Assembly: GCA_963822115.1 (NCBI GenBank)
Contig: CAWGGM010000020.1
Location: 992,001-1,056,000 of the forward strand
Direction of reading: 5' to 3'
DNA length: 64,000 bases
Source: CAWDXG01 sp963822115
Lineage (GTDB): Bacteria; Myxococcota_A; Polyangia; Polyangiales; Polyangiaceae
In this document: positions 17,013 to 24,865 of the stretch, piece by piece
Layout: every line of letters begins with the position of its first letter
Position numbering within the stretch: position 1 is the first letter of the stretch
Translations under genes and position numbers: made by a program
Notes under the pieces: generated by a model
The model's input: only the letters and a program-made list of their open reading frames with translations
Told to the model about the DNA's origin: nothing
Databases searched by the model: none

Positions 17013-17428
17013 CATGACGCGCGCACGCGCGCCTCAGTTCACCAGGAATTGCCCGACCTTGCCCGGGCGACCCCGACCACGTGGAACCCCACGACGCGCG
17101 CACGCGCGCATGACCCGCGGCGACATTCGGCGGATTCCGTCGCCTCCAGACGCGCGCGTGTTTGACTCCTATGGTGTTTGGCCTCCACGGCTCTTGTTCA
17201 GTCCCGATGGGCGTTCAGTCGGCGCCCTCCTGTTCGGTCCCCATGGGCGTTCGGTTGGACCCGGTCGCGGTTTCGGGGTCTCCCAAAAGACCCCATGACG
17301 CGCGCCCGCGCGCGCCCGTGACCGGTACGGCAAAACCCGGCGCGTGTGTCCGTGCGTCTCCCCCCAGGGGCCGGACACCGGACACATCACCGGAAGGGTG
17401 TCCGACACGCGCGAGACGCGCCGGACAC
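17013..17428. repeat. Repeat-rich non-coding tract, candidate replication origin
   Basis: No gene is seen from 16981 to 17433. Three repeat sets are present: (1) CATGACGCGCGCACGCGCGC-like blocks at 17013-17032, 17090-17109 and 17294-17315, alternating purine/pyrimidine; (2) a 25-base block at 17195-17219 repeated at 17231-17255 with three mismatches (TGTTCRGTCCCSATGGGCG core), 36 bp apart; (3) five copies of CGGACAC or its complement GTGTCCG at 17346, 17372, 17379, 17398 and 17422. Dense short iterons directly beside a primase-polymerase/helicase gene are typical of a plasmid or satellite origin. Origin activity is inference. Confidence 0.55.
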
Positions 17429-17433
17429 CCGCG

Positions 17434-19314
17434 TCAGGAGTCAAGCGCACGGGCCACCACGTGCAGGCGGAACGCAGAACCATCGCCGCGGTTCTCCACC
17501 GCACCCTCTTCCATCAGGCCGGTTAGGATTTCGTCCGTGCGCGTGGCCTGGAACCCAGCGCCGGCGCGCAGATCCCGCTTGGTGCAGCCCGGGTTGGCGG
17601 CAATGACGTTCAGCACTACTTGCCGCTCGCGCGCGAAGTCCTGGAGGCGTTGGCCGATGCTCGCCGCGTCCAGGTCGGTGTGGACGATACGGACCCCAGC
17701 GCTCGGGTTGTCGCCATCGGCAACGTCCTCGATCCGGAGTCCGAAGTCCGGCACCTTCCCCCCCTCGGCCTCGGCTGGCGGCTTGGCTTGCGAGACGATG
17801 ACCACATCGCTGTTCCCGGACTTCAACGTGTAGACGCAGCCGCATGCGTCGAAGATGGCGGAGCTGCCCCGCGGCGTGGACCGGTTGTCGCGCGAGTCGC
17901 CGCTGAGGCTGCCCTTTGGCGAGTGGTGCAGCACGAGAAACGCGCAGCCGGTCTTGTCCGACACCTGGGTCAGGTTGTCCAGGCACACGCGGATCTTGCT
18001 GTCGTTCTCGTCCTCGCCAGGGGTTGCGCCGCGGAGTGCATCGATCACCGCGAGCGTCGCGCCCTCGCATTCGCGCGTGTAGGCGTCCACGGCGTCGTCC
18101 AGGTTGAGCGCGATCTTCGGGAACACCGACACGAAGAGGCGCCCGTCTGACGCGCCGGGCTCCACGCCCATGCCGATTCCGAGCCGCTGGTAGCGCTTCA
18201 GCGTCGCGTGTCGGCCCTGCTCATGGTCGAAGTGACGCACGGTGCCTTGAGCGCAAGCGAACCGCCCCCAGACGGGCGCGCCGGACGCCATGGCCAGGCT
18301 TAGCGCCTGGGCAAACAGCGTCTTGCCGGAGCTTCCGTAGCCCGCCAGCATGGACGGACGGCCTGGGCTGATTTGAAGCGACTCGCAGATCCAGCGCGTC
18401 GGCGGCAGCGGCTTGAAGATGTCCCCGCAACCGATCCACTCGATCGCCGCGGTGCCCCCATTCGGGCCGGCTTCATAGCGCTGGACGCTGCGCGCAAGGG
18501 CGCGCACTTCTGCCTCCGGAAGAGGCGGATCGCACTGCTCACGATTCTCTGCGAGTAGCGCCGCTTCGATCGCTGCCGGAGCGAAGCCGCGGGCGCGGAG
18601 CGTTCCGGCGCGTGACATGAGCCAGTCGTTACGGCTGCCCTCGCAGACTCCGCCGACCTGGGCCGCGGCCGGTGCTGGAGACGGCGGGGCGCTCACGAGC
18701 ATCGCATGCAACCAATCGGGCAGCTCAGCGGGTTCGCGTTCCCACGGTGCGCAGTCGGGATCCCAGGCGTAGGTGCCGCCGCTTTCGTGGTTGCTCGGAG
18801 GCGCGACGATGTACCCGCCGTCGGCGCGCACGTCGAGGCCCGCACCGAGCTTGCCGGCGGAGCTGCCGATGCCTTCGGCGTGCCGGAAGTAGTAGTGCTT
18901 CCCTCCACCGCCGGAGGTTGCAGCCACGGTCGCGGGCAAGTCGGCGTGCTGCCGCTCGAGCTCGAGCAGCGTGGCGTCTCCGCCGTGGCGCGGGTCAACG
19001 TCGAGCACCACGATCCCCGCGCGCGAACCTGTTGCGATCGCCACGTTCAGCTCGGGATGCCGCGCCCACCAATCGCGCACGCGGCTTTCGTTGGTAGTTG
19101 CGTCGTGAAGGCCGTTCCGCGCGAAGCCGTTGCGCGCGTAGGGGTGCTTGCCGACCTTGCAGTCCTTGCTGCCGCAACTGCACGCGGACTTGCCGGTGTG
19201 CGTCGCCCAGTGAAGCGGGAGCACGGGCCAGCCAAGGCGCGTCAGCGCGAGTGCGGCTTCGCCGTGAGCGGACAGTTTCGGGTGCTTGTCTTTTTCTTCG
19301 TTCGTGTTCACCAT
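17434..19314 (-). CDS. Primase-polymerase / RepA-type helicase fusion
   Basis: A 626-residue replication protein. Residues about 15-205 are a bifunctional primase/polymerase domain: Cys cluster CSCGSKDCKVGKHP (45-58), catalytic DVD at 105-107 (VVLDVDPRHGG), TSGGGGKHYYF. A PriCT-like helical region follows (about 225-282, LRARGFAPAAIEAALL). Residues about 300-520 are a RecA/RepA-type ATPase with Walker A GYGSSGKT (325-332), Walker B LAVIDA (421-426) and a LHHSPKG arginine-finger-side motif. A C-terminal winged helix (about 560-615) ends the protein. It would prime and unwind the excised element. The ATG at 19314 is chosen over an upstream frame extension because AGGAG precedes it and the upstream part overlaps the excisionase gene. 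Confidence 0.92.
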   Translation of the reverse strand: MVNTNEEKDKHPKLSAHGEAALALTRLGWPVLPLHWATHTGKSACSCGSKDCKVGKHPYARNGFARNGLHDATTNESRVRDWWARHPELNVAIATGSRAGIVVLDVDPRHGGDATLLELERQHADLPATVAATSGGGGKHYYFRHAEGIGSSAGKLGAGLDVRADGGYIVAPPSNHESGGTYAWDPDCAPWEREPAELPDWLHAMLVSAPPSPAPAAAQVGGVCEGSRNDWLMSRAGTLRARGFAPAAIEAALLAENREQCDPPLPEAEVRALARSVQRYEAGPNGGTAAIEWIGCGDIFKPLPPTRWICESLQISPGRPSMLAGYGSSGKTLFAQALSLAMASGAPVWGRFACAQGTVRHFDHEQGRHATLKRYQRLGIGMGVEPGASDGRLFVSVFPKIALNLDDAVDAYTRECEGATLAVIDALRGATPGEDENDSKIRVCLDNLTQVSDKTGCAFLVLHHSPKGSLSGDSRDNRSTPRGSSAIFDACGCVYTLKSGNSDVVIVSQAKPPAEAEGGKVPDFGLRIEDVADGDNPSAGVRIVHTDLDAASIGQRLQDFARERQVVLNVIAANPGCTKRDLRAGAGFQATRTDEILTGLMEEGAVENRGDGSAFRLHVVARALDS

Positions 19315-19396
19315 TGGATGCACTTCTCCTGCTGCGTCCCGTCTCGGATCGTGGAAAGTGCGGGGCGGGGCGCGGTTGGGGTTGTCGGATGCGGGG

Positions 19397-19735
19397 TCAG
19401 GTTGCGCGCTTGCCTGCGCGCCTACGTCGGTTCGCAGCGATGATCGCGTCCACGTCGTCGCTGGCCTCGGGGCTCGGCTCAGGGTCGGGCGCAACGCGGT
19501 GCTCGGAGCGCTCGATCCAGGCGCGCCAGTCGTCCACGGTCACGAGCAGCTTCCGACTGCCGGTCGGCTTGTACGCGCGCAGCTCACCGCGCCGGATTGC
19601 GGCGAGGGCAGGGCGATACAGACCGGAGCTTCGGAGGTCCACGTAGCGCTCGGCCGTGTCGTTCGCCGGCGTGTCAGGAGCAAGCGCCGCCATGAGGTCC
19701 GCGAGGCGCAGGTTGCGTAGCTCGTCGGGGGTCAC
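19397..19735 (-). CDS. Excisionase-like helix-turn-helix protein
   Basis: A 112-residue DNA-binding protein. The middle (about residues 30-80) reads YVDLRSSGLYRPALAAIRRGELRAYKPTGSRKLLVTVDDWRAWIER, here abbreviated to its key parts GELRAYKPTGSRKL and VDDWRAWI, the classic winged-helix excisionase / MerR-like HTH_17 signature. An acidic linker and a basic tail (RRRRAGKRAT) follow. The GTG at 19735 overlaps the stop of the preceding small gene (GTGA), so the two are coupled. It lies upstream of the replication gene on the same strand. In integrated elements such proteins direct excision and often regulate replication genes; which of these it does here is unknown. Confidence 0.8.
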   Translation of the reverse strand: MTPDELRNLRLADLMAALAPDTPANDTAERYVDLRSSGLYRPALAAIRRGELRAYKPTGSRKLLVTVDDWRAWIERSEHRVAPDPEPSPEASDDVDAIIAANRRRRAGKRAT

Positions 19736-19923
19736 GGTCGCGACTCCTGACCCGGCTCGAAGCCCGCGGTCCGGAGGGCCAGGTCGCACCGGGCGCCAGC
19801 TAGGCCCCGGACCTTCTCGCCGCGCAGGCGCTTCTTGAGGGAACGCTCGTCAACGCCGGCCTGCGCTGCAAGGCGTCGGAGCGTGAGGGGGTCGGGTGCA
19901 TCGTGCTGCATGACACGCACCAT
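19732..19923 (-). CDS. Small HTH-like protein
   Basis: A 63-residue protein (starts also possible at 19911 or a TTG at 19956) with LTLRRLAAQAGVDERSLKKRLRGEKVRG, of which RRLAAQAGVDERSLKKRL is a plausible helix-turn-helix. It overlaps the excisionase-like gene by 4 bases. Probably a regulator of the replication/excision operon; family not recognised and start uncertain. Confidence 0.55.
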   Translation of the reverse strand: MVRVMQHDAPDPLTLRRLAAQAGVDERSLKKRLRGEKVRGLAGARCDLALRTAGFEPGQESRP

Positions 19924-19984
19924 GCGGTGCGACGGCGAACCCGTCAGCCGGGACAACGAAAGTCACGGGGGGTGATTCGTAATG

Positions 19985-20677
19985 TCACCCTTTCTTCCGT
20001 GCTCTCTTGGCTTTCTTGAACCTTCGCCACGCGGCCTTGAGGGGATGCGTATAGTCTGCCGGGCGAGCGTCGGGGGGTAGTGCTTTGGAACGCAACCCGT
20101 ACAGCTCCAAGAAATCATCCACGACGTCCCACTTCGGGCCATCTGCGCCGCCGCTGCTTGACCACGCATCAATGGCTGCGCGAGCGGCGAACATGCGTGG
20201 GTCATCGTCGCTAGGCCACCAAGAGCCGTCCCCGTTGATGAACATCTCCGTCGAAGCTACGACCGAAAGCTCTCGGGTCCGCCCGCATACGTCTTGTGGG
20301 AATCCGTCTTCGCCTAGGTCCGGCCCATGCACGACCTCGTCAATGAAGTCCATGATGCGCGCCCGCCGAGCGCCTTCGGCTTCCAAGCCATTGAACAGAT
20401 AGAAGCACTTCTTGAGCCTCTCCTCGGTCCAAGCAGGATCCGAGAGCGTGGCATCGACGAGGATGGTCGCGATGACCTCTTGGGCGAGCTGCCGCAGACT
20501 ACCGTGCAGCGATTCGATTCCCGCGTCGGCAAGGGCCTTCTCTGCGACGGCCAGGCCCCTGGTGTATGAGCCGCGGGGGAGCATTTCCAAGAGACGTTGG
20601 AGTGTCTCTTCGTCCGGTTGGTCTTGTTCCTTCAACGTGCCCTCCGCGCCTCGGCGAGCGTGCGCACCGTCGGCCAT
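19985..20677 (-). CDS. Unknown protein at right end of the integrated element
   Basis: A 230-residue soluble protein of unknown family, mainly helical, with a basic C-terminal tail (AAWRRFKKAKRARKKG) and an aromatic-rich segment (GDGSWWPSDDDPRMF). It starts at ATG 20677 and is the first gene inside the right attachment site, reading inward. As with the unknown gene at the left end its codon use is less GC-extreme than in neighbouring chromosomal genes. Outermost genes of satellites and islands often carry host-benefit or anti-phage cargo, but nothing in this sequence points to a specific function. Confidence 0.7.
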   Translation of the reverse strand: MADGAHARRGAEGTLKEQDQPDEETLQRLLEMLPRGSYTRGLAVAEKALADAGIESLHGSLRQLAQEVIATILVDATLSDPAWTEERLKKCFYLFNGLEAEGARRARIMDFIDEVVHGPDLGEDGFPQDVCGRTRELSVVASTEMFINGDGSWWPSDDDPRMFAARAAIDAWSSSGGADGPKWDVVDDFLELYGLRSKALPPDARPADYTHPLKAAWRRFKKAKRARKKG

Positions 20678-20721
20678 CCGCGGACAGGGGCAGCCCGGCT
20701 CAGAGCGTCAGCGGGGCCAGT

Positions 20722-20746
20722 GATCGCGCGCACGACACGCGCGATC
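20722..20746. promoter_or_regulatory. Perfect GC-rich palindrome near right end
   Basis: GATCGCGCG (20722-20730) and CGCGCGATC (20738-20746) form a perfect 9-bp inverted repeat with a 7-base loop, about 100 bp inside the right attachment site and just upstream of the last gene. It could be an operator for that gene, a terminator without a U-tract, or a recombination accessory site. Confidence 0.4.
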
Positions 20747-20775
20747 GTACACCACGGAAAGCCCGCGCAGTGTTT

Positions 20776-20798
20776 CAACTGTCCCGCCAACTGTCCCC
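20776..20798 (-). repeat. Right pair of candidate integrase arm sites
   Basis: CAACTGTCCC at 20776-20785 and CAACTGTCCCC at 20788-20798, 12 bp apart; on the minus strand these read GGGACAGTTG, the same word as the pair near the left end but in mirror orientation. They lie 50-70 bp inside the right attachment site. Confidence 0.6.
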
Positions 20799-20848
20799 GT
20801 CGTCCCGCGCGGCACGTTCCGCGCGTCGCACAATCACGCACGGAACAC

Positions 20849-20906
20849 GCCCGGTGGCCCCTCCCGGGCTCGAACCGGGACGCCCTTACGGGCCGAGGAT
20901 TTTAAA
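20849..20906 (-). repeat. Right attachment site within tRNA-Leu
   Basis: 58-bp block identical to 11248-11305. It forms the 3' half of the intact tRNA-Leu gene, so the element carries a copy of the tRNA 3' end and restores the gene on insertion. Confidence 0.93.
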
Positions 20907-20938
20907 TCCCCTGCGTATGCCTGTTCCGCCAAGGGGCC
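20855..20938 (-). tRNA. tRNA-Leu, anticodon UAA
   Basis: An 84-base tRNA on the minus strand. Acceptor stem GGCCCCT (20932-20938) pairs with AGGGGCC (20856-20862), discriminator A at 20855. Anticodon arm GGGGA-TTTAAAA-TCCTC gives anticodon TAA; a long variable arm (CGGCCCGTAAGGGCGT) marks it as a class II leucine tRNA; the T arm has GGTTCGAGCC. The genome continues CC then G after the discriminator, so the final A of CCA is not encoded. Closest by eye to bacterial tRNA-Leu(UAA). It is the integration target of the 9.6-kb element. Confidence 0.95.
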
Positions 20939-21024
20939 AGGGCGAGAGCGTCCAGCCGACGCGCAGCAGATGCAAGTCCGCGAAACTTCTGGTTGCGATC
21001 CGTGCGGTGATCTAGCTTGAAGGC

Positions 21025-21462
21025 ATGTCGCGGATTGCGCTGCTGCCGTTGCTCCTGGCGCTGGCGGCCTGCGCTCCCGAGCCGCGCGTGGTGCCGATCG
21101 TCGGTCCCGACGGCAGCCGCATGCTGCACGTGAGCTGCGGCGATAGCGAAGGCGAGTGCTACCGCCTCGCCGGCGAGCGCTGCCCGTATGGATACGACGT
21201 GGGCGCCACGATCGCCGGAGCGGGCAACATGCTCGTGCGCTGCCGCGCGCCGATGACACGGCCGGTCTACGCCCCCGCGCCCTACCCACAGGACCAGCCC
21301 CGCCACGCTCCGGTTGCCGCGACGCCGGCATCGACGTCCAACGCGCCGGTCCCGCCTCCGCCCGCTGCTCCCAGTGCCTCGTCCGTAGTTGTGCGGACGC
21401 TCCCGCCCGCGGCGCCCCCGTCCCCGCGATCCGCACCGCCCCGGGTCGATCTCGGCTACTAG
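21025..21462 (+). CDS. Small predicted lipoprotein with Pro-rich tail
   Basis: A 145-residue predicted lipoprotein. Signal of 15 residues ending LAAC; then a short domain with paired cysteines (HVSCGDSEGECYRLAGERC and MLVRC) and a C-terminal half of Pro/Ala/Ser low complexity that could span the periplasm or interact with peptidoglycan. It is the first chromosomal gene outside the right end of the integrated element, 86 bases from the tRNA. Function unknown. Confidence 0.72.
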   Translation: MSRIALLPLLLALAACAPEPRVVPIVGPDGSRMLHVSCGDSEGECYRLAGERCPYGYDVGATIAGAGNMLVRCRAPMTRPVYAPAPYPQDQPRHAPVAATPASTSNAPVPPPPAAPSASSVVVRTLPPAAPPSPRSAPPRVDLGY

Positions 21463-21474
21463 CCGCGCCGCTTG

Positions 21475-21879
21475 CTACACGGCTTCTTCGAGCATACGCA
21501 CGAGCCGGCGAAGCTCGGCGATCAGGCGGTGATGGTGGTGCTTGATGCGATCGTGCGCCTCACGCTGCTGTTCGTGGGTCTGTTCCGTCCGCACGTGCGT
21601 CTGGGCGCGCGGATCGGCCTCTGTGTGCCCATTTCCCTGCTCGGCCACGAGCACGTCGGACTCGTGGGTCTCGATGGAGCGCTCGTGATGCTCGATCCTG
21701 AGCAGGTGTTCCTGCAGGGCCGCGCCGTGTGCGCGCACGATCGACTCGGCGCGCGCCAGATCCGAAAGCGCCCGATGGAGATCAGCCTGCCAGTTCTGGA
21801 TGTCGTCCACCCACGTCTGGTGTTCCGCATGCCATTGACGATGTTCCGCATGGGCTGCCGTGTTGCTGGCGTGGGTCAT
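21475..21879 (-). CDS. His-rich coiled-coil protein
   Basis: A 134-residue soluble protein without signal or membrane segment. It contains about 20 histidines, including HHHH near residue 116, and heptad-like Leu/Ile/Glu patterns (RIEHHERSIETHESDVLVAEQ; RLIAELRRLVRMLEEAV) indicating helical coiled coils. Metal binding (zinc or nickel storage) is possible from composition but not shown. It converges with the lipoprotein gene 12 bases away. No family recognised. Confidence 0.65.
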   Translation of the reverse strand: MTHASNTAAHAEHRQWHAEHQTWVDDIQNWQADLHRALSDLARAESIVRAHGAALQEHLLRIEHHERSIETHESDVLVAEQGNGHTEADPRAQTHVRTEQTHEQQREAHDRIKHHHHRLIAELRRLVRMLEEAV

Positions 21880-21968
21880 GGGGTGCTCCGTTCGGGAGGG
21901 AGGATCTCGGAGGATGCAACCAGCGCGCCATCAGCATTTTCCCTTCTGGACCTCGAAAGCCGGCGTTC

Positions 21969-22931
21969 TCACGCAAGCCTTGCGTTGTCACTCGGGGCTG
22001 CGGCACCGGTTGCGTCGGAGCCTCCGTCATCTTCGCGATCGCGCGTCCGGGCCCGCTCGAGAATGACGGCCGGATCCTGGTTGAAATACATGCGCAGCAT
22101 CTCGTACAGCTCCGCGTCGTGTTCGGCGAGGCGCTCGGGTTGTTCGAAGAAAGCCTCGACCGCGACGGCAAACAGCTCGGTCTCGTTGGTGCCCGCGTAG
22201 TCGCGGAGCGTGTCGCTGTAGTTGCCCTCGCGCAGCTTCTGGAGGCGATCGGCCACCACGCGGATCCACGGGGCGGTCGCAACCCAGGGCAGGGAAGCCG
22301 GAACGCCGTCGGCGTAGCCATCTGCCATGTCGATCACGTGCGCGAGCTCGTGCAGTGCCACGTTGTCGGAGTCGTCGGGGACGAGGAAACCGTGTCTGAG
22401 GTCGGGTTCCGAGAGCAGCACCGGTCCCTGCGAGTGCACCATGCCCAGAATGTCCGGATGGGCATCGGTGCGGTAGTTGTCGTCGAAGGCCCGGGGGTAG
22501 ACCACGATGTCGCGCACGTTTGGCCACTCCCAGTCGACGAGCCCGTTCGACAGCATGGCTGCCGCCGCGGCAATCAGCACGCGCGTCTCGTCGTCGACTC
22601 TGGCGCCCCGGATACCGTAGATGCGCTGCTCGCCGAGGAAGATGCGCAGATCGCAGTCGAAGCGCGCGCGCTCGTCGGGGTCGAGCCCCCGGTAGTACGG
22701 AAGCCGCGCCTGGAGCAGCGAGCGCCACTGCGTCGACAGTGCGCCCGCGGTCAGCCGGCGCCGTCGCCGGTAGCGACGCGTGGCCAGTCGCCAGTACAGC
22801 CACGCGACCAGCGGGCTGGCCAACGCGGCCCATGGCGAGACGATGACGGCGAGCATCATGGCGACCGCCCCGCCCAGGACTACGCTCGCGACCGCCTGCA
22901 CCACGAGCAGCCGCACCGGCCAGATCTGCAC
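21969..22931 (-). CDS. MtfA-like zinc peptidase (M90 family), membrane-anchored
   Basis: A 320-residue protein. Two hydrophobic segments at about residues 8-28 and 31-48 anchor it, then a basic stretch RRYRRRRR. The peptidase part has HELAHVID (HExxH zinc motif), followed by the downstream Glu-rich segment NETELFAVAVEAFFEQP that provides the third ligand, as in MtfA of enterobacteria, where the protein is soluble and linked to glucose phosphotransferase regulation. The added membrane anchor distinguishes this homologue. C-terminus is a charged tail. Stands alone on the minus strand between unrelated genes. Substrate unknown. Confidence 0.88.
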   Translation of the reverse strand: MQIWPVRLLVVQAVASVVLGGAVAMMLAVIVSPWAALASPLVAWLYWRLATRRYRRRRRLTAGALSTQWRSLLQARLPYYRGLDPDERARFDCDLRIFLGEQRIYGIRGARVDDETRVLIAAAAAMLSNGLVDWEWPNVRDIVVYPRAFDDNYRTDAHPDILGMVHSQGPVLLSEPDLRHGFLVPDDSDNVALHELAHVIDMADGYADGVPASLPWVATAPWIRVVADRLQKLREGNYSDTLRDYAGTNETELFAVAVEAFFEQPERLAEHDAELYEMLRMYFNQDPAVILERARTRDREDDGGSDATGAAAPSDNARLA

Positions 22932-22976
22932 CCGGCAAGCCTAGCTCACGTGGGGCGCCCCCGCCGCCGGACACGC

Positions 22977-23981
22977 CTACTCGAACGTGCCCGTGACCCA
23001 GTAGTGCACGCGCTTCGGGTGCTGCTTGATGTAGTCGCTCACCGCCTTGTCCGGCGTGGTCTTCGACGCTTCCAGCATGGCCGCCTCCAGCTGGTCGAGC
23101 GGCAGGAACAAGCGGGTGAAGAACTCGGTCACCTCGGGCGGGTAGTCCTGGTAGAAGCCCTTGCGTACCAGCGCGTGGATCCGCTCACGGCCGCCGAGCG
23201 CGCGCTTGGGGTCCTTCAGATAGCGCAGCTTCCACTTGGCAAACATCCAGTGCGGGCTCCACCCGGTTACCACGATCCAGTCCTTGCGCTGGATCGCGCG
23301 GCCGAGCGCCGCGGTCATCGCTGCCCCGCTAGCCGAGACGAGCGTGATGTTGCCGAGGTGGTAGGCCTTGAGCGCCTTCTCCGAGGCCTGCATCAGCCCC
23401 GAGCCCGGATCGATGCCCTGGATCTTCGAGCCGATCTTCTTCCTGACTTCGGGCTTTTCCAGGTCGGGGATGGAGTCCAGTTCGCTCTTCGGGATGTAGT
23501 CGGGTACCACCCAGCCGAGCCGCGCGCGTGTGTAGAGCGGGCCTAGATTGACCACCTTGTTGGCGACCTTGATCCAGTAGTTGTGGTGCGTCACGGGCAG
23601 CCAGGCCATCAGCATCACGTCCAGGTCTCCGCTCGACACGCCCTGGTACTGGATGCCGATGTCGGCCATCGTCAGCTTCACTCGATAGCCCATCCGCCGT
23701 TCCAGCAGGCGCTTGGCCAGCTTGGTGACGATCTCCGCGTCGCTCCACGCGGTCCAGCCGATGCGGATGGGCGGCAGCTTGCTCTTGTCGACGTGCGCCT
23801 TCTTCGCAGGCTGGGCCCTGGACCCGCCGGCACTGGCGCTGGTCGCGGGTGGCGGCGGGGCGATGGCTCTCTTGGCGGCGCTCTTGCGCTTGGCGCTGAC
23901 GACGACGATGTACGCGAACACGAAAATGCCCAGCGCGGCGACGAGCAGCGAATACAGCCGGCGGACCCACTGCTGCATCAC
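22977..23981 (-). CDS. proX: Glycine betaine/proline ABC transporter, substrate-binding protein
   Basis: A 334-residue ProX/OpuAC-type binding protein. An uncleaved-looking hydrophobic anchor (about residues 9-30) and a Pro/Ala linker precede the binding domain that starts IRIGWTAWSDAEI, keeps GDLDVMLMAWLPVTH, and has the Trp-rich ligand region (VVTGWSPHWMFAKW) whose aromatic side chains cage quaternary ammonium groups. It is the third gene of a proV-proW-proX order with a 4-base overlap to the permease gene. Imports compatible solutes such as betaine. Anchoring by a transmembrane helix rather than a lipid is less common but known. Confidence 0.92.
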   Translation of the reverse strand: MMQQWVRRLYSLLVAALGIFVFAYIVVVSAKRKSAAKRAIAPPPPATSASAGGSRAQPAKKAHVDKSKLPPIRIGWTAWSDAEIVTKLAKRLLERRMGYRVKLTMADIGIQYQGVSSGDLDVMLMAWLPVTHHNYWIKVANKVVNLGPLYTRARLGWVVPDYIPKSELDSIPDLEKPEVRKKIGSKIQGIDPGSGLMQASEKALKAYHLGNITLVSASGAAMTAALGRAIQRKDWIVVTGWSPHWMFAKWKLRYLKDPKRALGGRERIHALVRKGFYQDYPPEVTEFFTRLFLPLDQLEAAMLEASKTTPDKAVSDYIKQHPKRVHYWVTGTFE

Positions 23982-24865
23982 GCCACCGCCTTCCCGGAGA
24001 AGAGCGCCTTGAGCCGCTCGCGGATGCCCGGTCGGCGCCCGCCGCCGAAGCTCTGCGTGATGCGGTCGAGGATGATGGCCAGCAGGACCACGCCGATCCC
24101 GCCCTCGAAGCCCAGCCCGATGTCGAGTCGCTGGATGCCGCGCAGCACCTCGTTGCCCAGGCCGCCCGCGCCGATCATCGACGCGATCACGACCATCGAA
24201 AGCCCCAGCATGATGTTCTGGTTCACGCCCGCCATGATCGACGGCATCGCGCTCGGTATCTGCACCTTGAACAGCAGCTGGCGCGGCGTGCAGCCGAAGG
24301 CGAGCCCGGCTTCGACGCGCTCCTTGGGCACCTGGCGGATGCCGAGGTTGGTGAGGCGTACCGCCGGCGGCATCGAGAAGATGATCGTGGCGATCGTGCC
24401 CGGCACCTTGCCCAGGCCGAAGAACATTGCTGCGGGGATCAGATAGACGAACGCCGGCATCGTCTGCATGAAGTCGAGCACCGGTCGCACTACGCGGTTG
24501 ACCGTGTCGCTCTTGGCCGCCCAGATCCCCAGAGGCAGGCCAATCAGCAGGCTGACCAGCGTTGCCGACAGCACCAGCGCCAGCGTGGAGATCGTCTGGG
24601 TCCAGAGGTTCATGCCGACGACCACGCCGAGCGAGCCGACCGTGAACACGCCGAAACGCCAGCTGACGCGCCAGCTGGCCAGGGCGGCGAGCGCCAGCGT
24701 CATCAGCCAGGCCGGGATGAAGAGCAGCGCCTTTTCCAGTGCGCCGGTCACGCCGCCGATCACGAACGTGATGGCGTCGAACACGCCCTGCATGTGGTGC
24801 AGCATGAACTGCACCGCATGCTGGATTTCCGTTCCAATCGGCAGGCGCCCTATGGGTGCAATCAT
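23978..24865 (-). CDS. proW: Glycine betaine ABC transporter permease
   Basis: A 295-residue inner-membrane permease with about six transmembrane segments (for example AWLMTLALAALASW, TLVSLLIGLPLGIWAA, PAFVYLIPAAMFFGLGKVPG) and the EAA loop region FGCTPRQLLFKVQIPSAMP that docks to the ATPase. The pattern matches ProW/OpuAB. It overlaps its upstream and downstream partners by 4 bases each, so all three proteins are translated from one mRNA. Forms the channel of the compatible-solute importer. Confidence 0.94.
   Translation of the reverse strand: MIAPIGRLPIGTEIQHAVQFMLHHMQGVFDAITFVIGGVTGALEKALLFIPAWLMTLALAALASWRVSWRFGVFTVGSLGVVVGMNLWTQTISTLALVLSATLVSLLIGLPLGIWAAKSDTVNRVVRPVLDFMQTMPAFVYLIPAAMFFGLGKVPGTIATIIFSMPPAVRLTNLGIRQVPKERVEAGLAFGCTPRQLLFKVQIPSAMPSIMAGVNQNIMLGLSMVVIASMIGAGGLGNEVLRGIQRLDIGLGFEGGIGVVLLAIILDRITQSFGGGRRPGIRERLKALFSGKAVA

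Larger units (their letters stand above)
11248..20906. mobile_element. 9.6-kb integrated element in tRNA-Leu(UAA)
   Basis: The span is bounded by identical 58-bp direct repeats (11248-11305 and 20849-20906), each being the 3' half of tRNA-Leu from the anticodon loop onward plus three bases beyond the CC end. The tRNA stays intact at the right end; the left copy lacks a 5' half. Inside are a tyrosine integrase, excisionase-like HTH gene, primase-polymerase/helicase with an adjacent repeat-rich tract, a serine recombinase operon, regulators and unknown genes. There are no virion, packaging or conjugation genes, so it is an integrated plasmid, a mobilisable island or a phage satellite rather than a prophage. 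Unit length between matching repeat positions is 9,601 bp. Confidence 0.9.

Noticed and set aside
11248..20906. Prophage or conjugative element
   Set aside because: No terminase, capsid, portal, tail, lysis, relaxase or secretion genes can be seen.
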